Part shown: positions 52,850 through 62,591 of the stretch, piece by piece
How positions within the stretch are numbered: the stretch's first letter is position 1
Layout: every line of letters begins with the position of its first letter
Assembly: GCA_017303895.1 (NCBI GenBank)
Contig: JAFLBF010000001.1
Coordinates: forward strand, 682,001 to 746,000
DNA: 64,000 nt
DNA from: Bacteroidota bacterium
Lineage (GTDB): Bacteria > Bacteroidota > Bacteroidia > 2-12-FULL-35-15
Direction of reading: 5' to 3'
Notes under the pieces: generated by a model
Database searches by the model: none
The model's input: the letters and a program-made list of their open reading frames with translations, nothing else
What the model was told of the DNA's origin: nothing
Translations under genes and position numbers: made by a program

Positions 52850-54865
52850 TTATTTGTAACTTCTTTGTGATACTTTGATCACATCATATTTTAATTCTTC
52901 TTTGTGTAATTCAAATGAATTTGGTCCTTTGAACTCCCATGCTGCAACATACATGAAGTTAGCGTCATCACGCTTTGCTTCACCTTGTTGTTCTCCTTCA
53001 GTTTCTTGTGATTCTTCACGGAAGTGACCACCACAAGATTCTCTACGGTGTAATGCATCTTGACACATTAATTCTCCAAGTTCAAGGAAATCAGCAACAC
53101 GACCTGCTTTCTCTAATTCAGGATTGAACTCATCAGCAGAACCCGGCACACGTACATCTGACCAGAATTCTTTTTGTAATTGTTGAATTTCTGTGATCGC
53201 TTGTTTTAAACCAGACTCGTTACGAGCCATACCGCATTTATCCCACATGATCTTTCCTAAACGTTTGTGGAAATGATCCACCGATTTAGTTCCTTTGATC
53301 GCAAAGAATTTATTGATCTGCTCTCTTACTTTGTTTTCTGCTTCTTCAAAGGCAGGGTGTGAAGTAGGAATTGCTTTTGTTCTAATTTCGTTTGACAAGT
53401 ATGCTCCAATTGTGTATGGAATAACAAAGTATCCATCAGCTAATCCTTGCATCAATGCCGATGCACCTAAACGGTTCGCGCCATGATCAGAGAAGTTGGC
53501 CTCTCCTAATGCGTATAAACCCGGGACAGTTGTCATTAAGTTGTAATCCACCCATAATCCACCCATTGTGTAGTGAACAGCAGGGTAGATCATCATCGGT
53601 ACTTCATACGGATCTTCACCTGTGATCTGTTTGTACATATCAAACAAGTTACCGTATTTCTCTTTTACAACTTCTTTTCCTAATTCGTGTAATTGTTTTT
53701 CTGTTGGATTGGTAATGCCTTTTTTAATAGCCTCTTGCTTACCATATTTGTATTTCATATTGGAAGCAAAATCTAAATAAACCGCTTCACCGGTTTTGTT
53801 AACACCAAATCCGGCATCGCATCTTTCTTTTGCAGCACGTGATGCAACATCACGTGGAACTAAGTTGCCAAATGCAGGGTAACGTCTTTCCAAGTAATAA
53901 TCTCTATCTTCTTCAGCAATGTCATTTGCTTTTTTCTTTCCTGCTCTGATCGCTTCTGCATCCTCTTTCTTTTTAGGAACCCAGATACGTCCATCGTTAC
54001 GTAAAGACTCACTCATCAAGGTTAATTTTGATTGGTGATCTCCTGAAACAGGGATACAAGTAGGGTGAATTTGAGTATAGCAAGGGTTTCCGAAGAATGC
54101 TCCTTTTTTATGTGCTTTCCATGCTGCTGTTACGTTACTTCCCATCGCATTGGTTGATAAGAAGAATACGTTACCGTAACCACCTGTACATAATAAAACA
54201 GCATGACCGAAGTGACGTTCTAATTTACCTGATACAAGGTCACGTGCAATGATTCCACGTGCTTTGCCATCAATCGTAACAACTTCTAGCATCTCATGAC
54301 GGGAAAGCATTTCTACATTTCCTAAACCAACCTGACGTTGTAAAGCGCTATATGCTCCTAATAATAATTGCTGACCGGTTTGTCCTGCAGCATAGAATGT
54401 ACGTTGAACTTGTGTACCACCGAATGAACGGTTACTCAACATCCCGCCATATTCACGAGCTAAAGGAACACCTTGAGCAACACACTGATCGATAATATTC
54501 GCGCTTACTTCAGCTAAACGGTAAACGTTCGCTTCGCGTGCACGGTAGTCACCTCCTTTAATTGTATCATAGAACAAACGATACGTGCTGTCACCATCGT
54601 TTTGATAGTTCTTAGCAGCATTGATACCACCTTGAGCAGCAATAGAGTGCGCTCTACGAGCTGAATCTTGGAAACAAAGTACTTTTACTTTGTAACCCAT
54701 TTCTGCTAATGAGGATGCAGCAGATGCTCCTGCTAAACCTGATCCTACAACAATTATTTCTAAACTACGTTTGTTTGCCGGATTTACTAAAGCTATTGTA
54801 GAACGATATTTCGTCCACTTTTGCTCTAAATCTCCTTCAGGAATTTTACTATCTAATTTTGACAT
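52850..54865 (-). CDS. sdhA: Succinate dehydrogenase/fumarate reductase flavoprotein subunit
   Basis: This 671-residue FAD enzyme has the dinucleotide-binding [17 protein letters not shown] at about residues 37-53. The motif [16 protein letters not shown] contains the His that would carry covalent FAD. HPTCIP and [16 protein letters not shown] are also typical. It is larger than enterobacterial SdhA because of Bacteroidota-type insertions, including the Glu/Gln-rich [17 protein letters not shown] stretch near the end. It lies between the cytochrome b and iron-sulfur genes (gaps 26 and 12 bp). Confidence 0.95.
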   Translation of the reverse strand: MSKLDSKIPEGDLEQKWTKYRSTIALVNPANKRSLEIIVVGSGLAGASAASSLAEMGYKVKVLCFQDSARRAHSIAAQGGINAAKNYQNDGDSTYRLFYDTIKGGDYRAREANVYRLAEVSANIIDQCVAQGVPLAREYGGMLSNRSFGGTQVQRTFYAAGQTGQQLLLGAYSALQRQVGLGNVEMLSRHEMLEVVTIDGKARGIIARDLVSGKLERHFGHAVLLCTGGYGNVFFLSTNAMGSNVTAAWKAHKKGAFFGNPCYTQIHPTCIPVSGDHQSKLTLMSESLRNDGRIWVPKKKEDAEAIRAGKKKANDIAEEDRDYYLERRYPAFGNLVPRDVASRAAKERCDAGFGVNKTGEAVYLDFASNMKYKYGKQEAIKKGITNPTEKQLHELGKEVVKEKYGNLFDMYKQITGEDPYEVPMMIYPAVHYTMGGLWVDYNLMTTVPGLYALGEANFSDHGANRLGASALMQGLADGYFVIPYTIGAYLSNEIRTKAIPTSHPAFEEAENKVREQINKFFAIKGTKSVDHFHKRLGKIMWDKCGMARNESGLKQAITEIQQLQKEFWSDVRVPGSADEFNPELEKAGRVADFLELGELMCQDALHRRESCGGHFREESQETEGEQQGEAKRDDANFMYVAAWEFKGPNSFELHKEELKYDVIKVSQRSYK

Positions 54866-54891
54866 ATCTTAAAGATTCTATTATTCGAAAA

Positions 54892-55563
54892 TTATTTTAT
54901 TAAACCAAGGAACATTGTGATAGGCATAGAAGCAAATAACAATGTAATGATGATCGAGAACCAAAAACCAAATGATTTGATCATTGGAGTGTATTTTTTA
55001 TGATTCAATCCTAATGATTGGAATGCTGATTGGAAACCATGTAATAAGTGGTAACCTAAGCTGATCACACCCACCATGTAAACCCCTACAAAATACCATT
55101 TAGAGAAAACTTCTTTTAAGCCGGCAAAAGTATCATGTTCCATATCATTGAACACAGCTTGTTTTGTTGGTACCCAGAAGTTAGCCAAGTGCACAACTAA
55201 GAATAATAATAACAATGATCCAAGGATCCCCATTGAACGGGAATACCATTTACTGCTAACATTTCCGGCAGGAACGGCATATTTCACCGGACGCGCTTTG
55301 TTGTTTTGCATGGTAAGCATTAAGGCCTGTACAGCATGTAGGATCAAACCGATAAACAGACCGATCTCCACCACTCTGATAACAGGGTTGTGCGCCATAA
55401 AATGTGCTGCTGCATTGAACGTTGCACCACCATCATTGAAATAGATACAAGCATTGATGGATACGTGAACAATTAAGAAGGAAACCAAAAACAGACCTGT
55501 TAAGCCCATTAATAATTTTTTTCCTAGTGATGATTGAAGAAATTTTCCTGATGTAGTACTCAT
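54892..55563 (-). CDS. sdhC: Succinate dehydrogenase/fumarate reductase cytochrome b subunit
   Basis: This 223-residue membrane anchor has five helices and histidines in FLIVHVSINACIY, LILHAVQALM, LFLVVHLANFWV and GYHLLHGF that would ligate two b haems. A single large anchor without a separate SdhD identifies the B-type complex found in Bacteroidota, Epsilonproteobacteria and Bacillus. It reduces or oxidises menaquinone in the membrane. It is the first gene of the operon, with a good promoter upstream. Confidence 0.94.
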   Translation of the reverse strand: MSTTSGKFLQSSLGKKLLMGLTGLFLVSFLIVHVSINACIYFNDGGATFNAAAHFMAHNPVIRVVEIGLFIGLILHAVQALMLTMQNNKARPVKYAVPAGNVSSKWYSRSMGILGSLLLLFLVVHLANFWVPTKQAVFNDMEHDTFAGLKEVFSKWYFVGVYMVGVISLGYHLLHGFQSAFQSLGLNHKKYTPMIKSFGFWFSIIITLLFASMPITMFLGLIK

Positions 55564-55606
55564 AATTTTAAATATATGTTTTGACCGGATTTTACAAATT
55601 GTGCGA

Positions 55607-55637
55607 CAAATGTATAATTCAAAATGATTTTTATCAA
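55607..55637 (-). promoter_or_regulatory. Candidate promoter of the succinate dehydrogenase operon
   Basis: On the minus strand TTG (55635-55637) and TACATTTG (55607-55614) are separated by 20 bp. The -7 element lies 43 bp before the sdhC ATG. Confidence 0.68.
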
Positions 55638-55809
55638 GTAATTAAGGGTTTCATTTGTTTTTATAAAACAGATGAGCTTAAAAAAGGTTTATTTTGCTGC
55701 TGGAGAGGGGTAATTTATAATCATTTTAAATAAGAAAAAGCTTTCCTTTCTTTTGCTTTTTTATTCCGATATTATTTACAAACTTTGGGCTTTACAAAAA
55801 CATCCGAAA

Positions 55810-57099
55810 ATGAAATATTCTGCAATCGATCCAAACTTATTTATTGAAAACCGCAAACGATTTGCTGCCAGCTTAAAACCAAATTCTATCGCTTTATTTG
55901 TAAGTAACGATATTCTTCCAACCAATGCGGATGGATCGATGGGTTTTGTTCAAAATTCCGACCTTTTTTATCTAACTGGGGTTGATCAGGAAGAAACCAT
56001 TTTGTTGATCTATCCGGATGCCAAAAATGGCGCACACAAAGAGGTGTTGTTTGTTCGTGAGACCAATGAAACGATCGCGATCTGGGAAGGTGCAAAACTT
56101 ACGAAAGAACAAGCTACAGCAACTTCAGGTATTAAAACAGTATTGTGGAATCAGGGCTTTGAAGCATTTTTGAAAACAGTGATCTTTCAGGCAGAGCATG
56201 TATATTTGAATAGCAATGAACACACCCGCAGATATATTGATACCGAAACGGCTGAAATGCGTTTCAATAAAAATATCATGGGAAAATACCCATTACACAA
56301 GGTGGAACGCTCAGCTCCTATCATGCATAAATTGCGTGCGATCAAATCTAAATACGAAGTGGATCTGATCCAGCAAGCATGTGATATTACTGAGAAAGGC
56401 TTTCGTAGATTACTAGGTTTTATCAAACCGGGTGTGATGGAGTATGAAATAGAGGCCGAATTGGTGCATGAATTTGTTCGTAACCGCTCACGCGGATTTG
56501 CTTATGGACCTATTATTGCTTCGGGCGGAAATGCTTGTGTATTACATTATGTAGATAACAACAAAGAATGTAAAGCAGGTGATGTGATCTTATTAGATGT
56601 TGCTGCTGAGTACGCGAACTATGCAAGCGATTTAACACGTTGTGTTCCTGTAAGCGGAAAATTTACTCATCGTCAAAAAGAAGTGTACAATGCAGTTTTA
56701 AGAGTGATGCGTGCGGCTACAAAAATGCTTGTAGTAGGAAATACAATCCCTGAATACCATAAAGCTGTTGGTCATTTAATGGAAAGAGAATTGGTGGATC
56801 TGGGCTTGATCACAATGGATGATATTAAAAATCAAAATCCGGATTGGCCGGCTTATAAAAAATATTTTATGCACGGCACATCACACTTCTTAGGTTTAGA
56901 TGTGCATGATGTAGGTGATTTTAATCGTCCTTTAGAAGAAGGAATGGTATTCACCTGTGAGCCGGGGATCTATATTCCGCAAGAGAATTTAGGTATCCGT
57001 ATCGAGAATGATATTCTCGTTACCAAAAACGGACCGGTTGATCTGATGAAAAATATCCCAATTGAAGCAGAGGAAATAGAAGCTTTGATGGCGAAATAA
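55810..57099 (+). CDS. pepP: Xaa-Pro aminopeptidase (M24 family, PepP-like)
   Basis: This 429-residue metallopeptidase releases N-terminal residues before proline. The frame is open back to 55753, but ATG 55810 gives the standard N-terminus (MKYSAIDPNLFIENRKRFAA). Residues about 1-175 are the creatinase-like N-domain with GFVQNSDLFYLTG. The M24 pita-bread domain follows, with metal ligands in LLDVAAEYANYASDLTR (Asp pair), HGTSHFLGLDVHDVG (His), FTCEPGIY (Glu) and IRIENDILV (Glu). Length agrees with the family. It is followed by a strong terminator. Confidence 0.93.
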   Translation: MKYSAIDPNLFIENRKRFAASLKPNSIALFVSNDILPTNADGSMGFVQNSDLFYLTGVDQEETILLIYPDAKNGAHKEVLFVRETNETIAIWEGAKLTKEQATATSGIKTVLWNQGFEAFLKTVIFQAEHVYLNSNEHTRRYIDTETAEMRFNKNIMGKYPLHKVERSAPIMHKLRAIKSKYEVDLIQQACDITEKGFRRLLGFIKPGVMEYEIEAELVHEFVRNRSRGFAYGPIIASGGNACVLHYVDNNKECKAGDVILLDVAAEYANYASDLTRCVPVSGKFTHRQKEVYNAVLRVMRAATKMLVVGNTIPEYHKAVGHLMERELVDLGLITMDDIKNQNPDWPAYKKYFMHGTSHFLGLDVHDVGDFNRPLEEGMVFTCEPGIYIPQENLGIRIENDILVTKNGPVDLMKNIPIEAEEIEALMAK

Positions 57100-57122
57100 A
57101 AATTACTGAACTTTTAATTTTT

Positions 57123-57159
57123 GAACTCGTACAACACTGCATGTACGAGTTCTTTTTTT
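57123..57159 (+). terminator. Intrinsic terminator of pepP
   Basis: An 11-bp stem GAACTCGTACA / TGTACGAGTTC with an 8-nt loop is followed directly by TTTTTTT. Confidence 0.92.
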
Positions 57160-57282
57160 GTTTAGAGATGTAGTTTTTAAAACCTCTCTTTCTCAATAAA
57201 ATCGGTCGTTCCGAATAAAATATTGTTTTTAGACATGTATACAATTGCAGAAAATTGTTTTCCCCTGCATGTTTTCTAACAG

Positions 57283-57290
57283 TACATTTG
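57283..57290 (+). promoter_or_regulatory. Candidate -7 element for the T9SS gene at 57329
   Basis: TACATTTG matches TAnnTTTG, 38 bp before the chosen ATG. It supports that start over an in-frame ATG at 57245, which lies upstream of the element. The nearest TTG is 25 bp upstream, further than usual. Confidence 0.55.
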
Positions 57291-57328
57291 AACAAAATCA
57301 TCCCCTTCATTTTTTAATTTATAACACT

Positions 57329-59947
57329 ATGAAACAATTTACACAATTGTTAATATGCGTATTAACACTCTTAAGTAGTTTTGTTTGGGGACAAAACGGA
57401 TTTACAAGTTACCCAATTCCATTTTTAACTTCAGTTAAATATTCTATTAAGGCAGATATTCTTTCAAACAAATGGATTTGTTCAAACCGGGGTTTAATAA
57501 AGTTTGATGGATCAAATTTTGCGGAATTCAATTTAACAAACTCAAACATTCCTTCCAATAGAGTTTGGGATGTTGCATTCGATGCATCCAATAATGTTTG
57601 GATAGCTACAGTTGCTGGTTTGGCGAAATTTGACGGTGCTACCTGGAATACATTTAATGTAATTAATTCTGGTCTTCCAAATGATACTGTGAATTCGGTT
57701 TTTGTAAACGGAACGGATGTTTGGGCTGGAACACAACAGGGCTTAGCAAAATTTGATGGAAGCAATTGGATTGTTTACAACACATCAAATTCGGGATTGA
57801 TAAACAATAATGTTACTGCATTTAATATGGATTCGAATGGAGATGTATGGGTGGGGACTAATGTTGGTTTGTCGGTAAAGTCGGGTTCTGCATGGACAAG
57901 TTATAATGATAGCAATTCAAATTTATCATCTCAAAAAATACTTGCAATCCACTTTGATAATAATCGGAAATGGGTATCAACTAATGGAAATATTTTTGAA
58001 TTTTCAAATAATGTCCTTTATCCATTTACATCAAGATACAACATCGGTTTAGTTGATGCAAATGGTGTATTAATAAATGGATTTACTTCTTCAAAAACCT
58101 TGTCAAAAGGACCACAAGGGGGACTCTTAACCAATAATATGTATGAATTTGTAGGTGCTGATGCACATAAATACAATTCAACTTTTACAGGGTCTTGCCA
58201 CACATTTGAAAGTAGCGCAGGACTAGTTTGGTTTGTTAATGGTAATACATTGTATAGCTTTAATTATGCAAATTATACTGGAACAACTTTGTTAAACGAA
58301 CCTAAGGGGTTTAATACATTGGATATAAATAATGTGAGAGCTGCGGTTTCTAATATGGGAGACATGCATTGGAATGGTAGTAATTCCGCTTATGAAGTGC
58401 CAAAAAACTCAGGACGCAACACCATTTTTTGTTCCAATTTTTGGATAGGTGGCTTAGATGCAGGTGGTCAGTTACACCAAGCTGCAATGACCTATCGTCA
58501 AATAGGATTCGATTACTGGCCAGGACCATTGGATACGATCACAGGAACTACTGACACAGCAACCGTTATTGCTTATAACAAAGTATGGAAAGTGGATCGT
58601 TTAAAAATAGAGGAGTTTCAAACCATGTTTGCGAATGGTTCTGTTCAAAATGGTAGTTATAATGTAGATCCAACTATTTTATCATGGCCGGCACACGGCA
58701 CTGGAAATTTTTCACGAAACTTAGCTCCCTTTGTTGATGTTAATGCAGATGGAAATTACAATCCATTAACAGATGGTGATTATCCAAAAATAAAAGGGGA
58801 TCAAATGTGCTTTTGGATATTTAATGATAGCAGAACGCATACCGAAACCGGAGGTGCTTCATTAGGAATAGAGGTGCATGCTTCGGCTTATGCATTTGCT
58901 TGTCCCGATGCAACAGTAAACGATTCAGTGAATGCCATTAATTATACTACACTGTATAGTTTTAAAATATTTAATCGAAGCCAAAACAATTATAGAAATG
59001 CAGCTATTGGTATAATGGAGGATGTTGATTTAGGTGGACCGTATGATGATTTTGTAGGTTGTAGTCCTTCTGAAAACTATGGCTTTGTTTACAATGGAGA
59101 TAATATAGATGATAATGGTGGGACAGGGATATTAGTGTATGGAGGGAACCCTCCAATGCAAAGCACTGTAATCTTAAATGGACCTGTTTCTGATTTAGGT
59201 GATAATGTTGACAATGACAACGATGGTGTAATAGATGAACTAGGTGAAAGGAGTTTAATGACAAACTTTGTCTATTATGTTAATGATTTTGGGGTTCAAG
59301 GAAATCCATCTGCTACAACCGATTATTATAATTATATGAATGGTCGCTGGAAGGATTCCACCAATTTTACTTATGGCGGAACTGCTTATGGTGGTGCTGT
59401 ACCAACTAATTTTATGTTTGATGGTGTTCCCGGTGTTTCGGGCTGGAATGAAGTAAGCGGTGGAAATTTACCTTCTGACAGGAGATTATTAATGGGTGCT
59501 AGTCATTTTGGAATGACCAAAGGTGAGAGCGTTGATTTTGATTTTGCTTTGGTATATACGCGTGATACAACAACTGCGGCTAATTATTCTATCCAAAGTT
59601 TATATCAGCGAAACAAACAAGATGTTTTGCGAATTAAACAATGGTATACCGGAAATAATTTCCCTTCTTGTTTAGATATTACAAATAGTATTACAAGCAA
59701 TTCAGAAATATCTATTTCATTTATGGTTTATCCAAACCCAACGAGCAGCGATTTAACGATTGCATATAAGCCGGAAACAAAAAATGCAGTGGTAGAAATT
59801 TACAATTCAATTGGTCAGCAAGTAAAACAAATTGCGTTGGTGGATGAAAACCAGCAGATCACCATTGCTGATTTGACTAATGGATTGTACATCTTGAAAC
59901 TGAATGATGGAAAAAATTCGGCAACTCAACGATTTGTAAAACAATAG
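57329..59947 (+). CDS. T9SS-secreted protein with regulator-propeller repeats
   Basis: This 872-residue exported protein starts at 57329 (MKQFTQLLICVLTLLSSFVWGQ, a clean signal peptide); the frame is open further upstream but without a signal. Residues about 20-270 are propeller repeats of the two-component-regulator type (GLAKFDGATWNTFNVINSGL, GLAKFDGSNWIVYNTSNSGL). A middle domain at about 330-760 has calcium-loop-like stretches (DVNADGNYNPLTDGDYP, DNVDNDNDGVIDELGE). The sorting domain starts MVYPNPTSSDLTIAY at about 793. The middle domain is shared with the gene at the right end of the window. Function is unknown. Confidence 0.88.
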   Translation: MKQFTQLLICVLTLLSSFVWGQNGFTSYPIPFLTSVKYSIKADILSNKWICSNRGLIKFDGSNFAEFNLTNSNIPSNRVWDVAFDASNNVWIATVAGLAKFDGATWNTFNVINSGLPNDTVNSVFVNGTDVWAGTQQGLAKFDGSNWIVYNTSNSGLINNNVTAFNMDSNGDVWVGTNVGLSVKSGSAWTSYNDSNSNLSSQKILAIHFDNNRKWVSTNGNIFEFSNNVLYPFTSRYNIGLVDANGVLINGFTSSKTLSKGPQGGLLTNNMYEFVGADAHKYNSTFTGSCHTFESSAGLVWFVNGNTLYSFNYANYTGTTLLNEPKGFNTLDINNVRAAVSNMGDMHWNGSNSAYEVPKNSGRNTIFCSNFWIGGLDAGGQLHQAAMTYRQIGFDYWPGPLDTITGTTDTATVIAYNKVWKVDRLKIEEFQTMFANGSVQNGSYNVDPTILSWPAHGTGNFSRNLAPFVDVNADGNYNPLTDGDYPKIKGDQMCFWIFNDSRTHTETGGASLGIEVHASAYAFACPDATVNDSVNAINYTTLYSFKIFNRSQNNYRNAAIGIMEDVDLGGPYDDFVGCSPSENYGFVYNGDNIDDNGGTGILVYGGNPPMQSTVILNGPVSDLGDNVDNDNDGVIDELGERSLMTNFVYYVNDFGVQGNPSATTDYYNYMNGRWKDSTNFTYGGTAYGGAVPTNFMFDGVPGVSGWNEVSGGNLPSDRRLLMGASHFGMTKGESVDFDFALVYTRDTTTAANYSIQSLYQRNKQDVLRIKQWYTGNNFPSCLDITNSITSNSEISISFMVYPNPTSSDLTIAYKPETKNAVVEIYNSIGQQVKQIALVDENQQITIADLTNGLYILKLNDGKNSATQRFVKQ

Positions 59948-59950
59948 TTC

Positions 59951-59958
59951 TAAATTTG
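59951..59958 (+). promoter_or_regulatory. Candidate -7 element for the alpha/beta hydrolase gene
   Basis: TAAATTTG matches TAnnTTTG just after the preceding stop. It covers the TTG that would be the longest possible start (59956), which argues for a start downstream. Confidence 0.5.
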
Positions 59959-59976
59959 GGTTATAAAATAATCCTT

Positions 59977-60780
59977 GTGCACCACGCTGAATTTAAAAAA
60001 ACTAAAATAGCATACACCGATACCGGCAAAGGCCGTGTAGTGGTGTTGCTTCATGGTTTTTTAGGTTCACATGAAGTGTGGACCGAAACAGCAAAAAAAC
60101 TTTCCAAACGTTTTAGGGTCATTACTATTGATCTTCCCGGTCATGGTGCTACACCGTCTATCGGTTATTATCATAGTATGGAGTTGTTGGCACAAAGTGT
60201 AAAAGCAGTATTGGATCATATTGGTGTGAGGCGTTATGTGGTGGTTGGGCATAGCATGGGAGGTTATACAGCCTTAGCATTTGCTGAATTATATCCGGAA
60301 AATGTATGCGGTATCTGTTTGTTTAATTCTACTTCTTATGCCGATAGTGATGAGAAAAAGAAGGAGCGCGATAAAGTGATCCGCTTAGTAAAAAAAGAGC
60401 ATAAACATTACGTAGCAGAGGTGGTAACCGGTTTGTTCGCTCCTGATAATCTTCCTAAGATAAAAGAAGAGGTGGAAAAAGTAAAACGAATTGCGGTGGC
60501 AACATCCAAACAATCGATCATCAATAGTTTGGAAGGCATGAAAGAGCGCAAGAGTAGGGATATGATCCTGAAATTTGCTGAATACCCTGTTTTATTTGTG
60601 GTTGGTAAAAAGGACAGTGTGATCAACTATGAAACCATGTATTCTCAAATGGCATTGTGTAAACACCCGTTTGTGTTGATGTTGGAAGATGTAGGGCACA
60701 TGGGCTTTTATGAAGCACCAAAAGAAACGCAAAAAGAACTTATGCGTTTTGCTGAGCGTTGTTTCCGAAAATCTTATTGA
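59977..60780 (+). CDS. Alpha/beta-hydrolase
   Basis: This hydrolase of about 267 residues has the nucleophile elbow GHSMGG (Ser), the oxyanion loop LHGFLGSHEVW, Asp in VVGKKDSVI and His in DVGHMGFYEAP, the complete catalytic triad. The frame is open from a TTG at 59956, but that codon lies within a -7 element; GTG at 59977 (MHHAEFKKTKIAYTDTG) is a better start. The substrate is unknown. The last seven bases overlap the convergent orphan sorting-domain gene. Confidence 0.85.
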   Translation: MHHAEFKKTKIAYTDTGKGRVVVLLHGFLGSHEVWTETAKKLSKRFRVITIDLPGHGATPSIGYYHSMELLAQSVKAVLDHIGVRRYVVVGHSMGGYTALAFAELYPENVCGICLFNSTSYADSDEKKKERDKVIRLVKKEHKHYVAEVVTGLFAPDNLPKIKEEVEKVKRIAVATSKQSIINSLEGMKERKSRDMILKFAEYPVLFVVGKKDSVINYETMYSQMALCKHPFVLMLEDVGHMGFYEAPKETQKELMRFAERCFRKSY

Positions 60781-61022
60781 TCTTTTTGAAAGCGGAGTTT
60801 TATCAATTCTGCTCCATCCACAATACAGAAAGTGTATAATCCTTTTGGTAAGTCTGAAATGTCAATTTTACTATCCTGCACATCATGACAATTACCTCTT
60901 TTTAAAAGATGTCCACCTACATCAGCTATTGAATAACTAACTCTGTTTGTCTGACATTGGTAGTTGATCTTTAGATCACGATCACTTACCTGGGATATTA
61001 TTTCAATTGTAGCATTACTCAT
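60774..61022 (-). CDS. Orphan small protein resembling a T9SS type A sorting domain
   Basis: This protein of about 82 residues (start ATG 61022; an in-frame ATG at 61046 adds eight) has no signal peptide. From about residue 25 it reads VSYSIADVGGHLLKRGNCHDVQDSKIDISDLPKGLYTFCIVDG in short pieces that match the second half of type A sorting domains (hydrophobic strand, DVxGxxL, IDISDLPKGLY, final strand) seen in its neighbours, but no cargo and no export signal are attached. It could be a remnant or a real cytoplasmic protein with this fold. The 3' ends of this gene and the hydrolase gene overlap by 7 bp. Confidence 0.6.
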   Translation of the reverse strand: MSNATIEIISQVSDRDLKINYQCQTNRVSYSIADVGGHLLKRGNCHDVQDSKIDISDLPKGLYTFCIVDGAELIKLRFQKDQ

Positions 61023-61120
61023 ATATACACAAGAACGATTTCTCAACTAAAAGGTATATGACTTTTAGACGAATTCCGACTTTTTTATAGACGAATGAGA
61101 AATAGTTCTGTGTAGAAATT

Positions 61121-61211
61121 AACTTCAGTCCCACCTGCTGTTGAACAACATCCCCATGTGCCTTTTCAGCAGGTGGAAACCGAAGTATGAATTATTGTTT
61201 GATGAACTTTT
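61121..61211 (-). repeat. 91-bp direct repeat with hairpin after a T9SS gene, copy 1
   Basis: It matches 62501-62591 with two mismatches in 91 bp. It covers the last codons and stop of the sorting domain of the gene at 61192 plus the sequence beyond. That part folds into a long stem: CCACCTGCTG (61131-61140) pairs with CAGCAGGTGG (61167-61176) and extends outward with one bulge to 61122/61186, loop 26 nt. There is no T run, so it is not a standard terminator. Confidence 0.9.
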
Positions 61212-62484
61212 GGGTTTGTGATCTTTTTCCATCATTTACGGTTAGGAAATAAATTCCACTTTCAAGATCAGAAATGTTGATGGCTGTTTCTTTAGAATGA
61301 ATATTATTCACGTCTTTAACAAGCCGGCCTGTTAGATCATACACGCTTATTTTCTGAATTGTGCTTATATCTTGTGATGTAATTGAAATTTGATCAAGAG
61401 CAGGGTTAGGATAAAGGGTAATGTTATCATTGGCTGAATAATTATTTATAGAGGTAACGATATTCGGTACCACAGTTATACTGATTCCTGTTTCGTTTCT
61501 TCCTGCATATAATGAGTCGCAAAAAACATCACTACATCCAGATGTGTCAACAACTGTTAAGCATAATTGATATGGACCAACTCCTGCATAAGTGTGAGTG
61601 GGAAATTCTAAGTTAGAAGTGCTTCCATCACCAAATTCCCAAAAATAACTGTAGTTGGTCCCTGATGACGAATTATTATAAATTGTATAGCTATATGAGT
61701 TGATTGAATCTTGAAGCATGGTGAAATTTGCATCACAATTTATATTGTTTTTAATTATAGAAATTTCATCTAGAAATAAAAAATTCATATTTGTAGAATT
61801 GTGATTAAATCCAATGTGAATACTTTGCCCGCTATAGTTATTTAATGAGACACTTTTATATTCCCATGTTGTATCTGAGCTGTATGTAAGTGATGGCATG
61901 GGTGAATCAGTTTCTGAAAAAATTTGTGTGCCGTTCGCATAATCTGGCCATCCGAATGGGTAAGGATTATTGTCTACGACAACGACTTGATATCCATTTC
62001 TGTTTTCCCAGGTTTTATCATACCATGTTAAAGATCCGCCATTAATGGGAATTGTAATTGGGCCAAACATTATCCAGTCATTTGCCTCTCCAAGGGTATC
62101 TGAAACTGTTGATGCAAAAAAGAAGAACGATGTGTCGTTTGAATTGCCAGACTGCAATTCCCAAGGATGATAAAAATTATTCTTTGTTGGTTCGCCAGAT
62201 GAGTTTTTTGATGAATCAAGGGAATACATAATTGAAAAATCAGATTGAGTATATTGAGGAATTATGCTTGGGATAATACTTGGATAACCATCTCCATCCT
62301 CTATATAAAAATTAAATGAAGCACTATCGTTAGGGTTTATGGATAACCCTGGAAGATTTATATATAGAAGAGTATCGCTATTTGCAGATAGAGTCTTATT
62401 TCTTGATGCACTTAAATTGGTTTGACGTTGAGCGACTGCAAGGTTTGATATTCCTAAAATCGCAATTAGTAAAATGATTCTCAT
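61192..62484 (-). CDS. T9SS-secreted protein with choice-of-anchor J-like and PKD domains
   Basis: This 430-residue exported protein has a signal peptide at 1-19 (ending LAVAQ). Residues about 100-250 have the pattern of choice-of-anchor J/cleaved adhesin domains (DWIMFGPITIP, LTWYDKTWENRNGYQVVVV, SIHIGFNHNS). A PKD domain follows at about 255-325 with YFWEFGDGSTSNLEFPTHTYAG. The type A sorting domain starts TLYPNPALDQISITS at about 356. The PKD domain and sorting domain are paralogous to those of the gene at 62572. Probably a surface adhesin; inferred. Confidence 0.86.
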   Translation of the reverse strand: MRIILLIAILGISNLAVAQRQTNLSASRNKTLSANSDTLLYINLPGLSINPNDSASFNFYIEDGDGYPSIIPSIIPQYTQSDFSIMYSLDSSKNSSGEPTKNNFYHPWELQSGNSNDTSFFFFASTVSDTLGEANDWIMFGPITIPINGGSLTWYDKTWENRNGYQVVVVDNNPYPFGWPDYANGTQIFSETDSPMPSLTYSSDTTWEYKSVSLNNYSGQSIHIGFNHNSTNMNFLFLDEISIIKNNINCDANFTMLQDSINSYSYTIYNNSSSGTNYSYFWEFGDGSTSNLEFPTHTYAGVGPYQLCLTVVDTSGCSDVFCDSLYAGRNETGISITVVPNIVTSINNYSANDNITLYPNPALDQISITSQDISTIQKISVYDLTGRLVKDVNNIHSKETAINISDLESGIYFLTVNDGKRSQTQKFIKQ

Positions 62485-62500
62485 GATATAATTTTTTTAT

Positions 62501-62591
62501 AACCTCAGTCCCACCTACTGTTGAACAACATCCCCATGTGCCTTTTCAGCAGGTGGAAACCGAAGTATGAATTATTGTTTGATGAACTTTT
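62501..62591 (-). repeat. 91-bp direct repeat with hairpin after a T9SS gene, copy 2
   Basis: Second copy of the element at 61121-61211, spaced 1380 bp away. One of its two changes (G to A at 62517) breaks one base pair of the hairpin. It lies between the stop of the gene at 62572 and the start of the next gene. Confidence 0.9.
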
